A model generated the notes under the pieces. The model worked only from the letters and a program-made list of their open reading frames with translations. It searched no databases and was not told where the DNA came from. From NCBI RefSeq assembly GCF_000802155.2, contig NZ_JQGJ02000004.1, positions 124,001 to 188,000 of the forward strand: a stretch of 64,000 nucleotides of DNA, given 5' to 3'. A program made the position numbers and the translations under genes. The DNA is from Pseudomonas frederiksbergensis (GTDB lineage Bacteria > Pseudomonadota > Gammaproteobacteria > Pseudomonadales > Pseudomonadaceae). Shown one piece after another: positions 9,902 to 19,115 of the stretch (its first letter is position 1; every line of letters begins with the position of its first letter).

Positions 9902-10017
9902 TAGAAAGCAAGCATCAAGATGCTTTATTGACTGGGAGTGCTCCTCAGTAGCTTTTCCTGACACACCGCGATATATGGCAAACCCCGGACGCCAAATATT
10001 TACACTATATTGGCTGT

Positions 10018-10917
10018 TCAACGAGTTTTCATGTGTGCCTTCAGTTTTTGCAATGTATAGATCGCGACCGCCCCAGCCAGGTTGTTTGAAAGTCTCGCTA
10101 TATCCGCGTTGGCAACTTTGTCGCCGCCATGAGCCGTGCCTAGGTGAGTTCTTAATACGCCAGTTCCTTGAGCGATCGATTTCACGCCTCCCAACAATGA
10201 TTTGATATCTTTGGAATGGTCAGTCCCATCGGGAATTATGATTGGCGAAAAATCGTCCACTACCGCGTTAATTAGCTCGGTTATCGTTTTCTTGCTTCCG
10301 AGGGGAATTTTCCGCATGTCGAGGTAGTGGCGGCAAACTGATTCCAGGAACTGGTTGGTACGGGTGAGAGAATCGCTTGCATCGATGTCGATGGCCAAGC
10401 GTGCTCCGGCCCACTGTTTTTCGAAGTAGTCGCCCTGCATCAAGCCTGACAAATCTCTGTCGATGCTCTCGCTTTGATCATCGGAAAACTCGGAGAGGAG
10501 CCTTGCAGCACTCTTAGCTTCACCAAGCTTTTCCCTAACTTTCTCTTCCACCGCTAACCAGAGCGAGTCAATCGAAGCTGGCGAGGCCAGCTTGGTGAGG
10601 TTTTCATCATCGTTGAAGTCGCTGAGGTAGCGAACAGTCATCGAGCCCTCGTACGGGGTTCCACGATATTGAGCGTCCTCCATTGTGTCCGACGTCAAAA
10701 TTCGCAGGTGATTACCATCGAAGTTCAACATGCCGTATTCCCATGCGTCTTCATCAATCCTGCCAAATGTGATCCGCTGCCCACACGCGTAAACATCTAG
10801 CCCACTGACGCTTTCGCGCAGATCGTTCTCGACAACTTGCAGCCCGGCCCGTATCTCGCTACGGGTTTCCACCACCAGCCTGGCCAAACGCGATAGCGCT
10901 TCTTTTCTAGTAGTCAT
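10018..10917 (-). CDS. Abortive infection protein with C-terminal Abi_C domain
   Basis: About 299 residues. The C-terminal third matches the Abi_C pattern: a helical start with FLESVCRHYLD, then LGGVKSIAQG, and the signature RTHLGTAHGG close to the C terminus. The N-terminal half is not recognised. The family is named for phage abortive infection; the mechanism is not known to me. The open frame continues to an ATG at 11073, but the extra 52 residues look untranslated (Ser/Ala-rich, no family match); neither start has a good ribosome site, so the start is uncertain. The gene lies alone between two inverted MITE-like copies, with a terminator-like hairpin at 11430-11452 upstream of it. Confidence 0.7.
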   Translation of the reverse strand: MTTRKEALSRLARLVVETRSEIRAGLQVVENDLRESVSGLDVYACGQRITFGRIDEDAWEYGMLNFDGNHLRILTSDTMEDAQYRGTPYEGSMTVRYLSDFNDDENLTKLASPASIDSLWLAVEEKVREKLGEAKSAARLLSEFSDDQSESIDRDLSGLMQGDYFEKQWAGARLAIDIDASDSLTRTNQFLESVCRHYLDMRKIPLGSKKTITELINAVVDDFSPIIIPDGTDHSKDIKSLLGGVKSIAQGTGVLRTHLGTAHGGDKVANADIARLSNNLAGAVAIYTLQKLKAHMKTR

Positions 10918-11654
10918 TGAGGGCGTACTTCTACTCTTGGAGGTGAATTGGATTGCCTCGGAGCATATCTGCATCGATGCGCTCGCTGCGAGCCCTTGGG
11001 CGCCTTCCTGCTTGCGAGTGGCGATGAGCCGTGTGGGCGCGCCGACTGAGATCTTACTGCTATGGGATGCCATTACCCCCGAGATGAATCCACTGAGGAT
11101 CGGCCTGATGAAGTCGCTGGTCGGGCTGGTAGTGATTCAATCAGGGTGGATAGGTAATCCAGCCTGATACAGGTTGCTCGGGATGGGATTTTTTGCGCGT
11201 TCGTAGAGACTATTGCAGTGTCCACCCCATTGGGCGAGTGGACGTAAGCAGTACTGAGGTGGTCTCTGAGCATTGTGCGATGTGCGAAAGCCGCGGCCAC
11301 TGATGGGCTGGCGCGCTCTCAGATAGGCGCAGCAATGTTGACAGTAGGATGAATCGGCTGAGAAGGATTTCAGGAGGCAGCGATGATGGTTCTCGCGAAG
11401 GTCATAAGTAGGTAATTTATAGCGCCAACGAAAAAAGCCCCACTAGGGGCTCCATGCCACCTCACAATCAGTTTGCAAGGTGGTTCTGCTGGGGTACATC
11501 GCTTAGGTTGTACAACCCTCCAGATGGAGAGGATACCGTCGGCAGATGAATTGACTGTATATACACAGCGTTGCTGTCAGCAGCTATGCGGATCAATCCA
11601 GTCATTCTGACTATGCGCCTCGCCAGACGGAATGCCCCAGTCCCAGGCCAGCTA
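10918..11654. other. Gene-poor stretch inside the MITE-bounded unit
   Basis: Apart from a possible 5' extension of the Abi_C gene and one terminator hairpin (11430-11452), I see no convincing gene. A CTGT/ACAG pair near 11565 has a six-base spacer instead of the eight of a LexA site. Confidence 0.5.
11430..11452 (-). terminator. Rho-independent terminator for leftward transcription
   Basis: A perfect 6-bp stem AGCCCC/GGGGCT with a four-base loop, preceded on the plus strand by six A residues, which become a U-tract on the minus strand. It would end a leftward transcript entering the unit from the right, insulating the Abi_C gene. Confidence 0.65.
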
Positions 11655-11752
11655 GGGATCCTCCGAACAAGTCGGTTTGAGCTGACCCGTCCCCTGTAAA
11701 TCCGGGGGCTCCAGCAGTCTCCTTCAACGAAAAATAGACTTCGGAGGATCCC
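11655..11752 (-). mobile_element. MITE-like element, copy B
   Basis: A 98-bp copy of the element at 9801-9901, inverted and differing mainly by a three-base deletion. Its ends are perfect inverted repeats (GGGATCCTCCGAA and complement) and it is flanked by TA (11653-11654 and 11753-11754). Confidence 0.8.
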
Positions 11753-11841
11753 TAGGAAACCTGGTTACCTTGCAAAACCTCTCGCACCAGAAGCTCCGCC
11801 AGCCCAGCACTCACTTCCCTCGCAACCCGCTTCGCCGACAC

Positions 11842-12297
11842 TCATTTCCTTTTCAGGTGGTTGCTCACCGTCTGCCTGGCAACGCCCAGCTGCCTCGCAA
11901 CCTCCGCCTGGGTCAGCCCCTGACCCATAAGCTCAATGATCTGGGCATGCAGTTCCAAACCTGCGACCACTTCTGGATGTGGATCCTTGGTAATCCCAGA
12001 AGGGATTTTGCTCCTCAGCAAGTCTTGATCACTGAGGTCACCCCATAGGTGATTTATGACCTCCTGCGGGGTTTGATAACGCTCCGCTGCATACGCCAAC
12101 ACAAGTAAGGTTAGGGGATCCACATTCAGGGCTTTAGCAAGCTCTTGGCTGACGTCGAGGGTCACCGAACGAGCCCCGGCTTCCAAGCGGCTCACATAGG
12201 AAGGATTGGCGGCTGGTGCCAGTTGCTGCTGTGAGACCTCACTCCGTTTACGGAGAAAATGGAGCGCGGAGGCGTATGCGAAGCGACATGAGCGTTC
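11842..12297 (-). pseudogene. XRE-type regulator with second C-terminal HTH, 5' end damaged
   Basis: The conserved frame reads FLRKRSEVSQQQLA, PSYVSRLEAG and a C-terminal recombinase-like helix-turn-helix (GLTQAEVARQLGVARQT). So an N-terminal XRE domain is followed by a linker and a second HTH, the same plan as the genes at 12907 and, in part, 49401. The N-terminal helix of the XRE domain is coded, but no ATG, GTG or TTG exists in frame between the upstream TAG (12298-12300) and a GTG at 12195 in the middle of the domain. An ATG at about 12289 is one base out of frame. A small indel near the start would explain this; an unusual start codon is the alternative. Confidence 0.6.
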
Positions 12298-12461
12298 CTA
12301 GCAAACGCAACGATATGCTGGGATTGCCTTGTCACAAGCAAATGCCCATAGTCATTTCTGTCATGTTGAGGATCACTGGCGCCAATTCGTCACCCTCGAA
12401 GAATGACTTTTACGCCCAAGCGGGCATGGGCAACCCTAGCGACCCATGCGGTTACGATACA

Positions 12462-12665
12462 GCTCAGCAGCAAGAGGCCCTGCGGACGGCCTATGTTGCG
12501 ATCACTCGTGCAGTAACGTACTGCTATTGGTACATCACGTGGGACGAAAAGGTGCCCGCCTCTGAGAAAGCGAGCCGTCATATCGTCGCGGGGGAAGCGT
12601 TCTGGGACGTCGTGGGCCACCGGCCTGCGTCGCGTTCGGATGGGGTCAAACGCAAAGCACTGTAA
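12462..12665 (+). pseudogene. UvrD/Rep-type helicase C-terminal fragment
   Basis: The frame reads ALRTAYVAITRAVTYCYWYI followed by a short charged tail. The LRTAYVAITRA segment is motif VI of superfamily 1 helicases, normally near the end of a 600-1100 residue protein; nothing before it in this frame looks like helicase. I read it as a leftover of a larger gene. It is separate from the intact helicase at 59881. Confidence 0.5.
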
Positions 12666-12906
12666 GTAGAATAGTCCTTTTCGCACCCTGGGTACTGATA
12701 TGAGGTACCGAGTCCTAGTGGTCACGCTGAGCGAAAATGTAAACAGAGGACGCACCACGAATATGGCTTACTAATGTGGCGTTCATGATGCTCTCAACTA
12801 TGCGAGAACAAATAGGTGAGAGCATCATTGCCTGCCACTTGTGCCAATGCGGCGCACCTGAGACTGGCAGACTCTGGGCTCGCTCGGAGTCGAACCTAGT
12901 TCAGTC

Positions 12907-13416
12907 TTATGCAGGCAATGGCCTCTCCCAAAGAAACCCTACGGTTGATCGGCTCAGACCCAATCGCCGCGCAGTTTCGGCCTTGCTCAGCCCAACCTCT
13001 TTGCACTCAAGCACCTTCCGCAACTTGACGACATCAACTGGTCGCGCGGCGGGCCGTTTGTGAATTGTCATACCTTCGAGGTGCGCTTTGATATCGTCAG
13101 AGCTGACCTTAGCTTCGAGCGCTTGCAATTGTTCAATGGCCTTGGCGAGGAGATCGGCAGGGTGGGCGTTGTCGCGTGTGGAAACAACCAGGGCCATGAA
13201 CGACACCGGGCTCAGCCCGAGCGCCTCGGCCAGTTCCGCGAATTTGTCGATCGTCGGGCTGCTCTGAGCGTTCTCGATCTTGCTCAAATAAGTGCGAGAC
13301 GCAGCATTGGCCAAGCTCTCCTGTGTTAGTCCCAGATTTTCCCGCACTGCTCGTACGACTGCCGCCAACGCTTGCTTCAACAAGACGATGTCCTCAAAAA
13401 GAGAGGATGTAGCCAT
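12907..13416 (-). CDS. XRE family regulator with C-terminal HTH
   Basis: A 169-residue DNA-binding protein. Residues ~15-75 are an XRE helix-turn-helix (LGLTQESLANAASRTYLSKIENAQSSPT), followed by a helical linker, and the C terminus is a second, resolvase-like HTH (GLSKAETARRLGLSRSTVGFLW). A 14-bp perfect palindrome lies 18 bp upstream of the start, consistent with autoregulation. Similar proteins at 11842 and 49401 in the window suggest a family spread with the island. The target genes are unknown. Confidence 0.8.
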   Translation of the reverse strand: MATSSLFEDIVLLKQALAAVVRAVRENLGLTQESLANAASRTYLSKIENAQSSPTIDKFAELAEALGLSPVSFMALVVSTRDNAHPADLLAKAIEQLQALEAKVSSDDIKAHLEGMTIHKRPAARPVDVVKLRKVLECKEVGLSKAETARRLGLSRSTVGFLWERPLPA

Positions 13417-13434
13417 GTTGGCGTGTACAGTTAC

Positions 13435-13448
13435 ACATCATATGATGT
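13435..13448. promoter_or_regulatory. Palindromic operator candidate
   Basis: ACATCATATGATGT is a perfect 14-bp palindrome located just upstream of the XRE regulator start (13416). Placement and symmetry suit a dimeric repressor site; binding is inferred. Confidence 0.5.
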
Positions 13449-13710
13449 ATAAAACTGTCCAGTTCGATCCTGGTGACCTCGCTTGCGGTAGCCAGAGCAA
13501 TAGTTCGGTGGTGTTAGGCGCGACGGGCTGGGAGGGCGCAGCCTTTGGTCTGGCGTTTGGCGGGCGCAGCGAGACTGCGGTTAGAGGCAAACCAAAGCCG
13601 TTCAATAATCTGCTAAATCGCCCGCGTTCTGCTGGCCTGCCGGACATAAGGAGGCGGCGTTACTCGCTCTTTATCCGTAGCAGTTTTATTAATTTTCGAG
13701 AATCAAGTAG

Positions 13711-14025
13711 ATGTCAAATTGTGATTGGGCGCGAGACCTCCAGGAGACTGAGGAACGTCAGAGCGCCTGGCAAGGTTTGCCCCCTGATGTCGTCCGGGCC
13801 CAGGACGTCGACTGGTCAGTAGGTGTCGACGCGTATCTTTTCAGCGCGGCAAGAGTAGGACAGCGATACGTCGCGCTCGTCTACAGCGACCAATCGGGAG
13901 TGTCGGAAAACGGTATGACAGTTGCGACGCCTCCTGTGCGGTGCGTCGACGAGAGGGAGGGCTTCAAGCTGGTTCGTACCGTCGCAGGAGATCACTACGT
14001 GATCATAAGCGAACATGGCGGATGA
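13711..14025 (+). CDS. Hypothetical protein
   Basis: A 104-residue soluble protein that I do not recognise. It is acidic, with no membrane segment and a mixed beta-rich C-terminal half (GQRYVALVYSD, then GDHYVIISEHGG). No good ribosome site precedes the ATG. It slightly overlaps the next small reading frame. Coding status is plausible because of its composition and position at the head of a plus-strand run, but unproven. Confidence 0.4.
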   Translation: MSNCDWARDLQETEERQSAWQGLPPDVVRAQDVDWSVGVDAYLFSAARVGQRYVALVYSDQSGVSENGMTVATPPVRCVDEREGFKLVRTVAGDHYVIISEHGG

Positions 14026-14155
14026 GAGTGTGGAGGCCCGATTGTCTCTAGCGGCGAGCGAGATGATGAAAGAGACAGATAACCGCAACTTCATTTTCAA
14101 ATATGTACTGCATGACCAACGCCGTCAGGCTGCGCTTGATGGTTTGTATAGATAG
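14015..14155 (+). CDS. Small hypothetical protein (46 aa)
   Basis: An ATG frame of 46 residues, helical and charged, ending in AALDGLYR. It overlaps the upstream gene by 11 bases, which would fit coupling, but no Shine-Dalgarno is evident. Low confidence. Confidence 0.25.
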   Translation: MADESVEARLSLAASEMMKETDNRNFIFKYVLHDQRRQAALDGLYR

Positions 14156-14193
14156 TCACGCCCGCAGTAAACCAATGCGCTTAAGGAAGAAAA

Positions 14194-14690
14194 ATGGCTG
14201 ACCTCGAAAAAATAATGGTGACTATCAAGAATTATGACGTCCAAGCGCAAGGCGATCTCGATGCCCTTTACAGTCGCGTGAGACTTGAAGATGCACGAGG
14301 AGAAACGTTCTATTTCAAACAAGTGGTCGTTCCGAAATACCTAAAAAATCATGGGGCAATGGCGACTGAGACTCCACGAACCTGGTATTTCAAAAGAATC
14401 TCTAAGAAGACCATTGTGGTGCTGGCTTTTGAAAACAAAACGGAAAAGTCGAATATGATCTCAATGACATCCGCTTGATTGCTAGATCGACAATATTGAA
14501 AGGCGTGGTGTTCTCGCTCGGTTCAATTCCAGCAGCCATGATTGCCGCTACGGCCACATTCGGCCTTGGATTAGTGATCATTCCTATGGGCCTTTGGTAC
14601 GGATACAGGAACATTTTCAAGCTACCTGCAATGCTGAGTCGCAAGACGCTCCTTAACGATTTTGCGCAGCACGGAATCATAGTTCGTTAA
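14194..14690 (+). pseudogene. Membrane-anchored hypothetical protein with internal frameshift
   Basis: Two adjacent frames read as one protein: residues 1-84 (MADLEKIMVTIKNYDV to VLAFENKTEK) continue, after a missing base around 14440-14447, as VEYDLNDIRLIARSTILKG and then two hydrophobic helices (GSIPAAMIAATATFG, LGLVIIPMGLWYGY). Without correction the first product ends in an unrelated tail at 14478 and the second would need a TTG start. The site is A-rich (AAAACAAAACGGAAAAG), so slippage, decay or sequencing error are all possible. The corrected product would be ~165 residues with a cytoplasmic domain and a C-terminal hairpin anchor. Function unknown. Confidence 0.6.
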
Positions 14691-14890
14691 TTTCCACGAA
14701 TGTCGTTTGGACATGCGTTTCGGCTGCGGTAGTCGAGGCCGCTAACTTATGAAGCTGACCTCCCTACCTCCCGTCCGACCTTCGCTGGGTGGCGTAGCTT
14801 GGACTTGCAATCCATGGATATGGCTAATGGACAACCGCGCAGCACCCACTCAACTAACTATGAGTACTTACGTGCTCCCAGGGCGTCGTG

Positions 14891-15277
14891 ATGAGTGATA
14901 TCTGGCTACGAGAACGAGAACGAAGGAAGGCGCTATGGCAGCTCGCTGAGCTGGTACCAGGCGATCAAAGCGCACGAGCGATCCTGGAACGATTGGATGA
15001 GCTTGTACGACTTGATCATGAAGTTCCATTGAGCGCCTGCCATCTCGACCACGCTGAGCTGGTTCGGCTGCCTAGGGAGGCTCATCCCGTAGGGTGCTGG
15101 ATTATTCGGGACGCAGATATCCCAGAACCTTGGAGATCCCGCTTTGCGGTGGCTCTGGGGCCCGCAGCTCGCGTGGAGGCAGGATTCTACTGGCATGATT
15201 GGACTGATTTTTTAGAGGCTTGGGAGCGCGAAGTCGCGCACGTGGAACAGCATCGATTGGCACTCGATGACGAATAA
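14891..15277 (+). CDS. Hypothetical protein
   Basis: A 128-residue soluble protein, Arg/Glu/Leu rich, unrecognised. A conserved-looking C-terminal part reads FYWHDWTDFLEAWEREV. The ATG at 14891 is preferred to the GTG one codon earlier; the ribosome site is weak. It overlaps the next gene by 11 bases, which argues that both are translated as a pair. Confidence 0.5.
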   Translation: MSDIWLRERERRKALWQLAELVPGDQSARAILERLDELVRLDHEVPLSACHLDHAELVRLPREAHPVGCWIIRDADIPEPWRSRFAVALGPAARVEAGFYWHDWTDFLEAWEREVAHVEQHRLALDDE

Positions 15278-15830
15278 CAGCAATTTCCCGAATGCCCACG
15301 ATGTTGCTCCAGTGGCTCAGAGTGGTCTCTTGAGCGTGGAAAGCAGGGAATTAGTCAGCGGGAGGAGAATGATGGAGCAGCACGTAAGAACGCTGGGCCG
15401 CGACAACCTATCAGAACTCGAATCTGTTGAACGACTAGTAGCGTCAATCGGGCCAGCGGCGTTCGAGGCCGATGTACGACTTTTATCGAGCCTGCACACT
15501 GTCGATACCGAGTCAGCTATCCAATCGATCAGCCGCCTCACCCATCCCTCCCTAATCGGAATGAGCGAGACACCCTTCCGAGTTTTCCAACGGCTGTGTG
15601 ACGAACTGGTGTTACGAGCGCCGGCGTTGCTTCAACGCCCAAGTTACCGTTGCAGAAATGGTGATACTACTGCAGTCCCTTTCGAGCTCTGGTTGGCTAT
15701 CGTCCGGCATGCCCGAGAGTTTTTTGACCCAGCAGGGTTGGATGCGGATTTTTTGGTCACGAGGATGCGCGAGGGACATTCGAGCAAGGAGGCCTTCGAT
15801 GCCTTGATTGCTTCGAAGCGTCCCAAATGA
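15267..15830 (+). CDS. Hypothetical protein
   Basis: A 187-residue, mostly helical protein without membrane segments; I do not recognise the family. The start overlaps the previous gene, suggesting an operon of two. It is convergent with the TIR-domain gene. Its Ser-rich N terminus (~25 residues) is probably disordered. Confidence 0.5.
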   Translation: MTNNSNFPNAHDVAPVAQSGLLSVESRELVSGRRMMEQHVRTLGRDNLSELESVERLVASIGPAAFEADVRLLSSLHTVDTESAIQSISRLTHPSLIGMSETPFRVFQRLCDELVLRAPALLQRPSYRCRNGDTTAVPFELWLAIVRHAREFFDPAGLDADFLVTRMREGHSSKEAFDALIASKRPK

Positions 15831-15917
15831 CGGCAGACATCGACACCATGCGATAAGCAACCGATGCGCGTCCCGCCTCCACTACATCACTAAGTCTCTG
15901 TGGTTGATCAGGAAGGA

Positions 15918-16895
15918 TCATCTCCCGCGCTGTAATGGCGTGATGACGATGCCCCAGAGCGCTTCCGCAGCACCTTCTTGAGATAGCTTTTGATCGTGCC
16001 CAGCGTAGTGGGACATGCCCAAAGTTTTCAAATACAGGGCTTGATCATCAGCGTTTACCGACAAGGACTCGTTGTAGCTGTTACCCGCAAACGAATCGCC
16101 TTGGCTGTAATAAATCCCAGCCCCCATCTGACCTCCCGTGAATACCGTCCCTCGGGCCACGTCCTGTCCGTCCTTGTAGATGACCGCAGAAAAGCGATTG
16201 GCGTCAATTCGACGATACACGCCTTCATAGCCAGGATTACGAGCTTGAAGCTCTTGCAGGGAGTTCTCGAAATAGCGAGCGATGTACTCGAAAGTGTCCA
16301 GCAAGAACTGATCTTTGTCCCGGTGGGTAAAGCTCTTGGCAACTCGTAAGTTACTCGACCGAGGGCCGGCAGGAGCTGAATGGGTGGGCGGCTGTGGAAT
16401 AACTGACTCCACGTGCTCGGGTTGCGATGCAGGACTGGGCATAGCCTGGCGGCATCGTTCTGCAGCCTTGCGTACCGCCTGCGCCACCTGCAGGAAAGCC
16501 ACATCCCGGTCGGGCCAAAGGGTGACCGGTTTACCATCCTCAGGCGTGGCAAGCAGCTTGCCGAAGGGAGCATGGTGCCAATCACAAGCGCGCAGAATCA
16601 CAGGGATGACGATCGCGTCCTTTGCCGCGTGGCGCTCCATGGCGCGAGCCATCTCGATGTTGTAGCAATAATCTGAGGCGATGAAGTCCGGGCTGACTAG
16701 AAGGAGAATGATTTCGTCACTGTTGATTTGGTTGTCGATGGCCGCATCAATTTCCTGACCTGCACCAATCCTGCGGTCATGCCACGTGTCGATCACGCCC
16801 TGGCGTTTAAGCATCGAGAGCTGCTTTTCCAGCTGATCACGAAGCGCTTCATCGGCATGGCAGTATGAGAAAAATACGCTTGGCAAGATTGGCAC
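15918..16895 (-). CDS. TIR-domain protein with C-terminal domain of unknown function
   Basis: A 325-residue protein. Residues 1-140 are a bacterial TIR domain: PSVFFSYCHADEALRDQL at the start, DEIILLLVSPDFIASDYC, and the helix YNIEMARAMERH holding Glu81, the likely catalytic residue for NAD+ cleavage. A proline-rich linker (about 155-185) leads to a C-terminal domain of ~135 residues with helix RDKDQFLLDTFEYIARYFENS and a beta-rich half (FSAVIYKDG, MGAGIYYSQGDSF). TIR effectors typically deplete NAD+ when a partner or attached sensor detects phage. No Thoeris or CBASS partner lies beside it, so the C-terminal domain may be the sensor. It is transcribed alone. Confidence 0.8.
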   Translation of the reverse strand: MPILPSVFFSYCHADEALRDQLEKQLSMLKRQGVIDTWHDRRIGAGQEIDAAIDNQINSDEIILLLVSPDFIASDYCYNIEMARAMERHAAKDAIVIPVILRACDWHHAPFGKLLATPEDGKPVTLWPDRDVAFLQVAQAVRKAAERCRQAMPSPASQPEHVESVIPQPPTHSAPAGPRSSNLRVAKSFTHRDKDQFLLDTFEYIARYFENSLQELQARNPGYEGVYRRIDANRFSAVIYKDGQDVARGTVFTGGQMGAGIYYSQGDSFAGNSYNESLSVNADDQALYLKTLGMSHYAGHDQKLSQEGAAEALWGIVITPLQRGR

Positions 16896-16958
16896 TCCCT
16901 GGATTTGTGATGGCTTTAGATCTTAGGGGCTGTCCTATGACGAAGTACAGGCCCTAGC

Positions 16959-17180
16959 CTACAGCATGCTGATCACACCGCCTGAACCGACCCGCTGCCA
17001 CGTCAGGCCAGGTGCCTGGAGTTGTTCGCTGTCGAGTTCGATTTCGCAGCCATGGCGAATGCCGGGCCAGTGAAACTTGCCTTGATTCAGGCGCCGAGCG
17101 GCAAGCCAGACTTGAGCCCAGCGAGGGTCTGTTCGATGAGCAAGTACTGCAAGTGCGTCTGCAATTGGTTTATTGAATTG
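16959..17180 (-). pseudogene. IS66 family tnpB fragment
   Basis: The minus-strand frame ends WLAARRLNQGKFHW, IELDSEQLQAPGLTW, QRVGSGGVISML before a stop at 16959-16961. This matches the C-terminal third of IS66 TnpB, including the WLAARRL and WQRVG motifs. The N-terminal part is absent, and no tnpA or tnpC is nearby, so it is a remnant. Confidence 0.55.
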
Positions 17181-17920
17181 TCCGCTAGTTAGGTACGGCA
17201 GCGCCGCTAACTTCAGGCTCAGTTCATAAGCGAGAGGGCTCGATTAGATAGATTTGGCAAGTAAGTTGTGCAACTTTATGTCGCTAATTTGACGCTGATC
17301 TACTGTCGGTTTTCAGGCGTTCCTTTAGGTGCGTCATAACTCGTCGCATCGAGAAAATCCCATACAGATCTGAGTTTGTAACAATTTATTACGCCCTCTT
17401 TCCTGTTAAGCCCTTGAAACATCAGGGCTGTGCATCTGTACAGTTTAAAAATGGGATCCAACCGTAGCTGAGTACGCAGGCTACTCGTGCGACAGGCACT
17501 TGCGGTCGTGCGTGGTTTTGAATATGTTGTATCTGTCCTTTGTGTAAGGCACTAGATGTAGTGTTTTTTTGGGCGGCCTCGAAACGGATTTCTTGGGGTT
17601 GTGCTAGGTGGCATGCGGTTGAGCCTTGGCTCATCGTAGCTACCGTGGCCAGCGAAGAACGGATGGTGATGTGCGGTTGAAGTGGCGGCCCAGGCTTGCC
17701 GGTTAGGCTGTCCAGGCATCAGGGAACGAGCATCTCAACATTCCTCCGGTTCTCTTGAAATCTGACCTCAGCACATGTTGCGTAAATATTACTCACCAAA
17801 GCGATGAATCATTTGCGCCCTGTTTTATAAGAGGCGCGATGGTGCATAAAAAAATAAACGTTTTTCAGTGAATGGAAGATGATGCTCGGCTATGGCCTGA
17901 GGGTTATTTTGCAGATAGCG
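17181..17920. other. Gene-free stretch before the conjugation-like operon
   Basis: No convincing reading frame. It contains an orphan plus-strand terminator (17546-17570) with no gene ahead of it, which leaves room for a short untranslated RNA, and the promoter region of the downstream operon. Confidence 0.45.
17546..17570 (+). terminator. Orphan terminator
   Basis: Stem CACTA/TAGTG with a four-base loop (GATG), extendable by G-U and A-U pairs, followed by seven T residues. It reads rightward, but no plus-strand gene lies within 1.5 kb upstream. Confidence 0.55.
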
Positions 17921-17923
17921 CAT

Positions 17924-17928
17924 GGAGG
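17924..17928 (+). promoter_or_regulatory. Strong ribosome binding site that sets a GTG start
   Basis: GGAGG, five bases ahead of the GTG at 17934. The in-frame ATG at 17922 overlaps this site and so is unlikely to be used. Confidence 0.7.
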
Positions 17929-17933
17929 TAAGA

Positions 17934-19115
17934 GTGCCCGCTAAATTTACTTTTTTCCAAGTCGGTAACGGGGATATGACGCTCGTACGCTTGGCAGACT
18001 TCAATGTCACGAGCATCTTGATCGATTGCCACATCCGGGGAAAAGCTGACGACCCGAACGATGACACACCCGATGTGGGGCGAGCACTGCGCGAGCGGCT
18101 TTTGCGGGATGACAAGGATCGTCCGTACGTTGATGCCTTCATGTTGAGCCATCCGGACAAGGATCACTGCGGCGGGCTGAGCAAGCATTTTTGGCTGGGC
18201 CCTCCCGATCAGTATCCGGATGATAAAAAGGATCGCTGGGAAAAGCGCATCATCATTCGCGAGCTCTGGTCTTCGCCTCTGGTCTTTCGGCGTCGGTCGC
18301 CAAATCACACGCTGTGTGATGACGCGAGCGCTTTCAACAAAGAGGCGCGTCGGCGCGTCCAGTATTGGCGTGATCACCGCTGGGCAGCCAGCGGCAACCG
18401 CATCAAGATCATGGGCGAAGACGTTGATGACAAAACTGACGATCTGCGCGCGATCCTGGTGAAGTCGGGCGAATGGTTCAGTGACATCGATGGGTCTTCT
18501 TCGTCAGTGTTTAGGGCCCAGCTCCTGGCTCCTGCACCTCATGAAGATGATGCTGCGCTGGAGGAAGAGCTGACCAAGAACGAGTCGAGCATCGTCATGA
18601 ACATGCACATCTCGCCGTCTCAATTCAGCAGCAAGCGTACCCGGTTCTTCGTAGGTGGTGATGCCGAGGTTCTCATCTGGGAGCGGATGTGGAAACGCTT
18701 TGAGGATGACCCAGAAACGCTCGCTTACGACTTGCTCCTCGCGCCACACCACTGCTCGTGGCACACCCTGTCCTGGGACAGCTGGTCGGGTAAAGGCGAG
18801 GACGCGAAGGTATCCCAGGCCGCGCGCAATGCTCTTGGCCAGGCAAAGCAGGGCGCGACGATTGTATCCAGCAGCAAGAAGATCGTTGATGACTTCAACG
18901 ATCCACCTTGCATCCGCGCCAAGCGTGAATACAGGTCGATTCTGCGCCCAGTGGATGGCTGGTTCGCCTGCACGGAAGAGAATGGCTCCAAAGGCGTACT
19001 CGAATTGGAGTCGGCCTCTGACGGTACGGTGATCAAGGCTGCGGTAGCGGTTGCCGCAGCTGCGACCTCGGCTGCGGCTGCTGCGGCCCCTCGCGCAGGC
19101 GCTCCTAGAAAATGA
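17934..19115 (+). CDS. ComEC-like metallo-beta-lactamase fold hydrolase
   Basis: About 393 residues. The metal site motif LSHPDKDHCGG (HxDxDH) is near residue 70, a second metal-ligand segment reads FFVGGDAE, and LLLAPHHCSWH follows, so the dinuclear site looks complete. Related proteins are ComEC-type DNA/RNA or nucleotide hydrolases. The C-terminal ~25 residues are an Ala-rich, probably disordered tail ending PRAGAPRK. The stop overlaps the next start (ATGA), so it is coupled to the E2-E1-JAB gene. MBL genes are known neighbours of bacterial E1/E2/JAB cassettes. Substrate unknown. Confidence 0.8.
   Translation: MPAKFTFFQVGNGDMTLVRLADFNVTSILIDCHIRGKADDPNDDTPDVGRALRERLLRDDKDRPYVDAFMLSHPDKDHCGGLSKHFWLGPPDQYPDDKKDRWEKRIIIRELWSSPLVFRRRSPNHTLCDDASAFNKEARRRVQYWRDHRWAASGNRIKIMGEDVDDKTDDLRAILVKSGEWFSDIDGSSSSVFRAQLLAPAPHEDDAALEEELTKNESSIVMNMHISPSQFSSKRTRFFVGGDAEVLIWERMWKRFEDDPETLAYDLLLAPHHCSWHTLSWDSWSGKGEDAKVSQAARNALGQAKQGATIVSSSKKIVDDFNDPPCIRAKREYRSILRPVDGWFACTEENGSKGVLELESASDGTVIKAAVAVAAAATSAAAAAAPRAGAPRK

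Noticed and set aside
11562..11577. LexA-box-like CTGTATATACACAG
   Set aside because: The spacer between CTGT and ACAG is six bases, not the eight of the SOS consensus, and no SOS gene lies downstream.
12870..12900. tRNA T-arm-like sequence (GTTCGACTCC on the minus strand)
   Set aside because: The flanking bases do not pair into a T-stem and no acceptor or anticodon arm is found.
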